From an uncultured Ruminococcus sp. (GTDB lineage: Bacteria > Bacillota > Clostridia > Oscillospirales > Acutalibacteraceae), in the NCBI GenBank assembly GCA_902783065.1, contig CACZPV010000035.1, positions 1 through 6,985 of the forward strand: 6,985 nt of DNA, given 5' to 3'. Below the pieces are notes generated by a model that had not been told where the DNA came from, ran no database searches, and saw nothing but the letters and a program-made list of their open reading frames with translations. Positions 6,060 through 6,985 of the stretch are shown in pieces. Numbering within the stretch: position 1 is the stretch's first letter; each line of letters starts with the position of its first letter. The translations under genes were made by a program, and so were the position numbers.

Positions 6060-6985
6060 CGTCAGAAATTCTGATGCCTTTAGGGTATTGGTTTAAATCA
6101 AGCTGACACTGAATTGTTAGTCCATTTTTTGTTGTAGTAGCGGCAATCAGATTAACAATTACCATCAAAGATTCAAGTGGTCTACCTCTCCAATTCTTTG
6201 AAATCTGACTGAACATTCTATGCTCAATCTTATTCCATTTGGACGTTCCCGGGGGAAAATGACATACACTGATTTCAAGACCGGTTTCATTGGCAAGAGT
6301 CTGTAATTCTGTTTTCCAAAGTCTATTTCTGCTACCATTACTTCCACCTCCATCGGCGGTAATCAAAAGTTTCGGTGCATGGGAATAGCGTTCTATTCCC
6401 ATAGAATACCACCAGTTTCGTATGGAGGCTACGGCAAACTGCGCTGTGTCTGCACTAACACCTACACTGACATATCCTTCATTTGCGGATATGTCATATA
6501 TGCCATAAGGAGCTGCTTTACCTAGTTCGGGCAAAGGAAAGTCATGGTCTAATACTTTCAGCGGATTTTTCTTCGGTGCGTATTCCTGACCTGCATTTTG
6601 AAAGTTGCCTACAAGCTCTTTTTTCTTGCAATCTATTGAAATTACCGGGTATTCCGCTGCTCCAAAGGTTTTGACTTTCTCGTTAATGTGATTGAACTGT
6701 GCGTTCCTATCAGGATGTTCTTCGCCAACTTGATTCATTTTCTGATTCTTCTGAAGGCTATAGCCCATTTCTTCCAAAAGATATCCGACCTTCCGATATC
6801 CGATCCGGAATCCTTCAGCTACCATCTCATCAGCAAGATTCCTCAGACTTTTTGTAGTCCAAAGCAAGGGACCCATCGGATCTCCAAATGTCGAGTCTCT
6901 CACAAGTTTTTCCAGTGCATCTTTGATACCGGGCTGACTTTCTGTAATAGGTTTTCTTCCTGCACCTTTTCTACGAATTGGTGCA
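5950..6985 (-). mobile_element. ISAzo13-family insertion sequence, partial (one end outside the window)
   Basis: Defined by the transposase gene. The downstream end must lie between its stop codon (5977-5979) and the first repeat of the interrupted surface gene (near 5850). A 7-bp inverted repeat TATGCAC (5950-5956) and GTGCATA (5968-5974) directly after the stop may mark the element's terminus. The true terminal inverted repeats and target duplication cannot be set because the other end is not visible. The boundary given is an estimate. Confidence 0.6.
5977..6985 (-). CDS. ISAzo13-family transposase, N-terminus beyond the window
   Basis: DDE transposase of an insertion sequence. The frame stays open to the window edge; the first codons visible encode GAGRKPITESQPGIKDAL, the family's usual lead-in, so a GTG at 6903 is only an internal valine and the real start is outside. 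Motifs follow the family order: GDPMGPLLWTTKSLRNLA, YSLQKNQK, HPDRNAQFNHI, VISIDCKKKELVGNF, LLITADGGGSNG, HFPPGTSKWNKIEH, and the ending FHPNWNYTI. Likely catalytic residues are the Asp at 6631-6633, the Asp at 6352-6354 and the Glu at 6223-6225. The C-terminus looks natural, ending PQLYR and TAA. No frameshift or internal stop is seen, so the element may be active. It reads in the same direction as the surface-gene remnant beyond it. Confidence 0.93.
   Translation of the reverse strand, partial: APIRRKGAGRKPITESQPGIKDALEKLVRDSTFGDPMGPLLWTTKSLRNLADEMVAEGFRIGYRKVGYLLEEMGYSLQKNQKMNQVGEEHPDRNAQFNHINEKVKTFGAAEYPVISIDCKKKELVGNFQNAGQEYAPKKNPLKVLDHDFPLPELGKAAPYGIYDISANEGYVSVGVSADTAQFAVASIRNWWYSMGIERYSHAPKLLITADGGGSNGSRNRLWKTELQTLANETGLEISVCHFPPGTSKWNKIEHRMFSQISKNWRGRPLESLMVIVNLIAATTTKNGLTIQCQLDLNQYPKGIRISDDELASLNIIGDDFHPNWNYTISPQLYR

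Noticed and set aside
6961..6985. TGCACC/GGTGCA inverted repeat at the window end as an IS terminus
   Set aside because: It lies inside the continuing transposase coding frame (APIRRKGAG), so it is not the element's end.
1..6985. CRISPR array, phage attachment site or replication origin
   Set aside because: No regularly spaced direct repeats, integrase-linked att-like core or iteron set could be found by reading both strands.

Overview
The window looks like accessory chromosome of a low-GC Gram-positive anaerobe, most likely a Ruminococcus-like member of the Clostridia. This is inferred from the sortase/pilin cassette, the AAGGAGG-type ribosome binding sites, the A+T-rich code and a VanY-type wall peptidase of a kind common in that group. 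No marker gene fixes the species.

Region 1 (1-3160, plus strand) is a surface-assembly cassette. After a leader with two inverted repeats come two paralogous class C (pilus-type) sortases whose genes overlap by 26 bases. A pilin-like protein follows 23 bases later, with a signal peptide, an N-terminal domain, one CnaB/SpaA domain with its isopeptide triad and E-box, and a C-terminal membrane anchor. Its sorting signal is not LPXTG: the best candidate is VEITG. The usual pilin-lysine motif is also degenerate, and neither sortase shows the DP(F/W/Y) lid motif typical of class C enzymes. The three genes probably form one operon that may continue from upstream, and a hairpin after the pilin closes it. 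The likely job is polymerising and/or anchoring a small surface fibre with altered substrate specificity.

Region 2 (3160-3481) is a gene-free spacer with several inverted repeats, a candidate operator and a good sigma-A-type promoter.

Region 3 (3482-4858, plus strand) encodes a membrane-anchored VanY-family D,D-carboxypeptidase (peptidase M15) with intact zinc and catalytic residues and an unusual Tyr/Glu/Asp-rich C-terminal tail. It ends at a strong bidirectional terminator (4949-4993), which it shares with the convergent unit on the other strand.

Region 4 (4998-6985, minus strand) holds the C-terminal part of a secreted or surface protein made of three Ig-like repeats, each with a YHPW motif. 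An ISAzo13-family insertion sequence abuts its 5' end. The transposase is cut off by the window edge at its N-terminus but carries its DDE residues and a natural C-terminus. The surface gene appears to have lost its original start and catalytic or signal regions to this insertion. The reading frame that now precedes the repeats runs out of frame through the end of the transposase gene.
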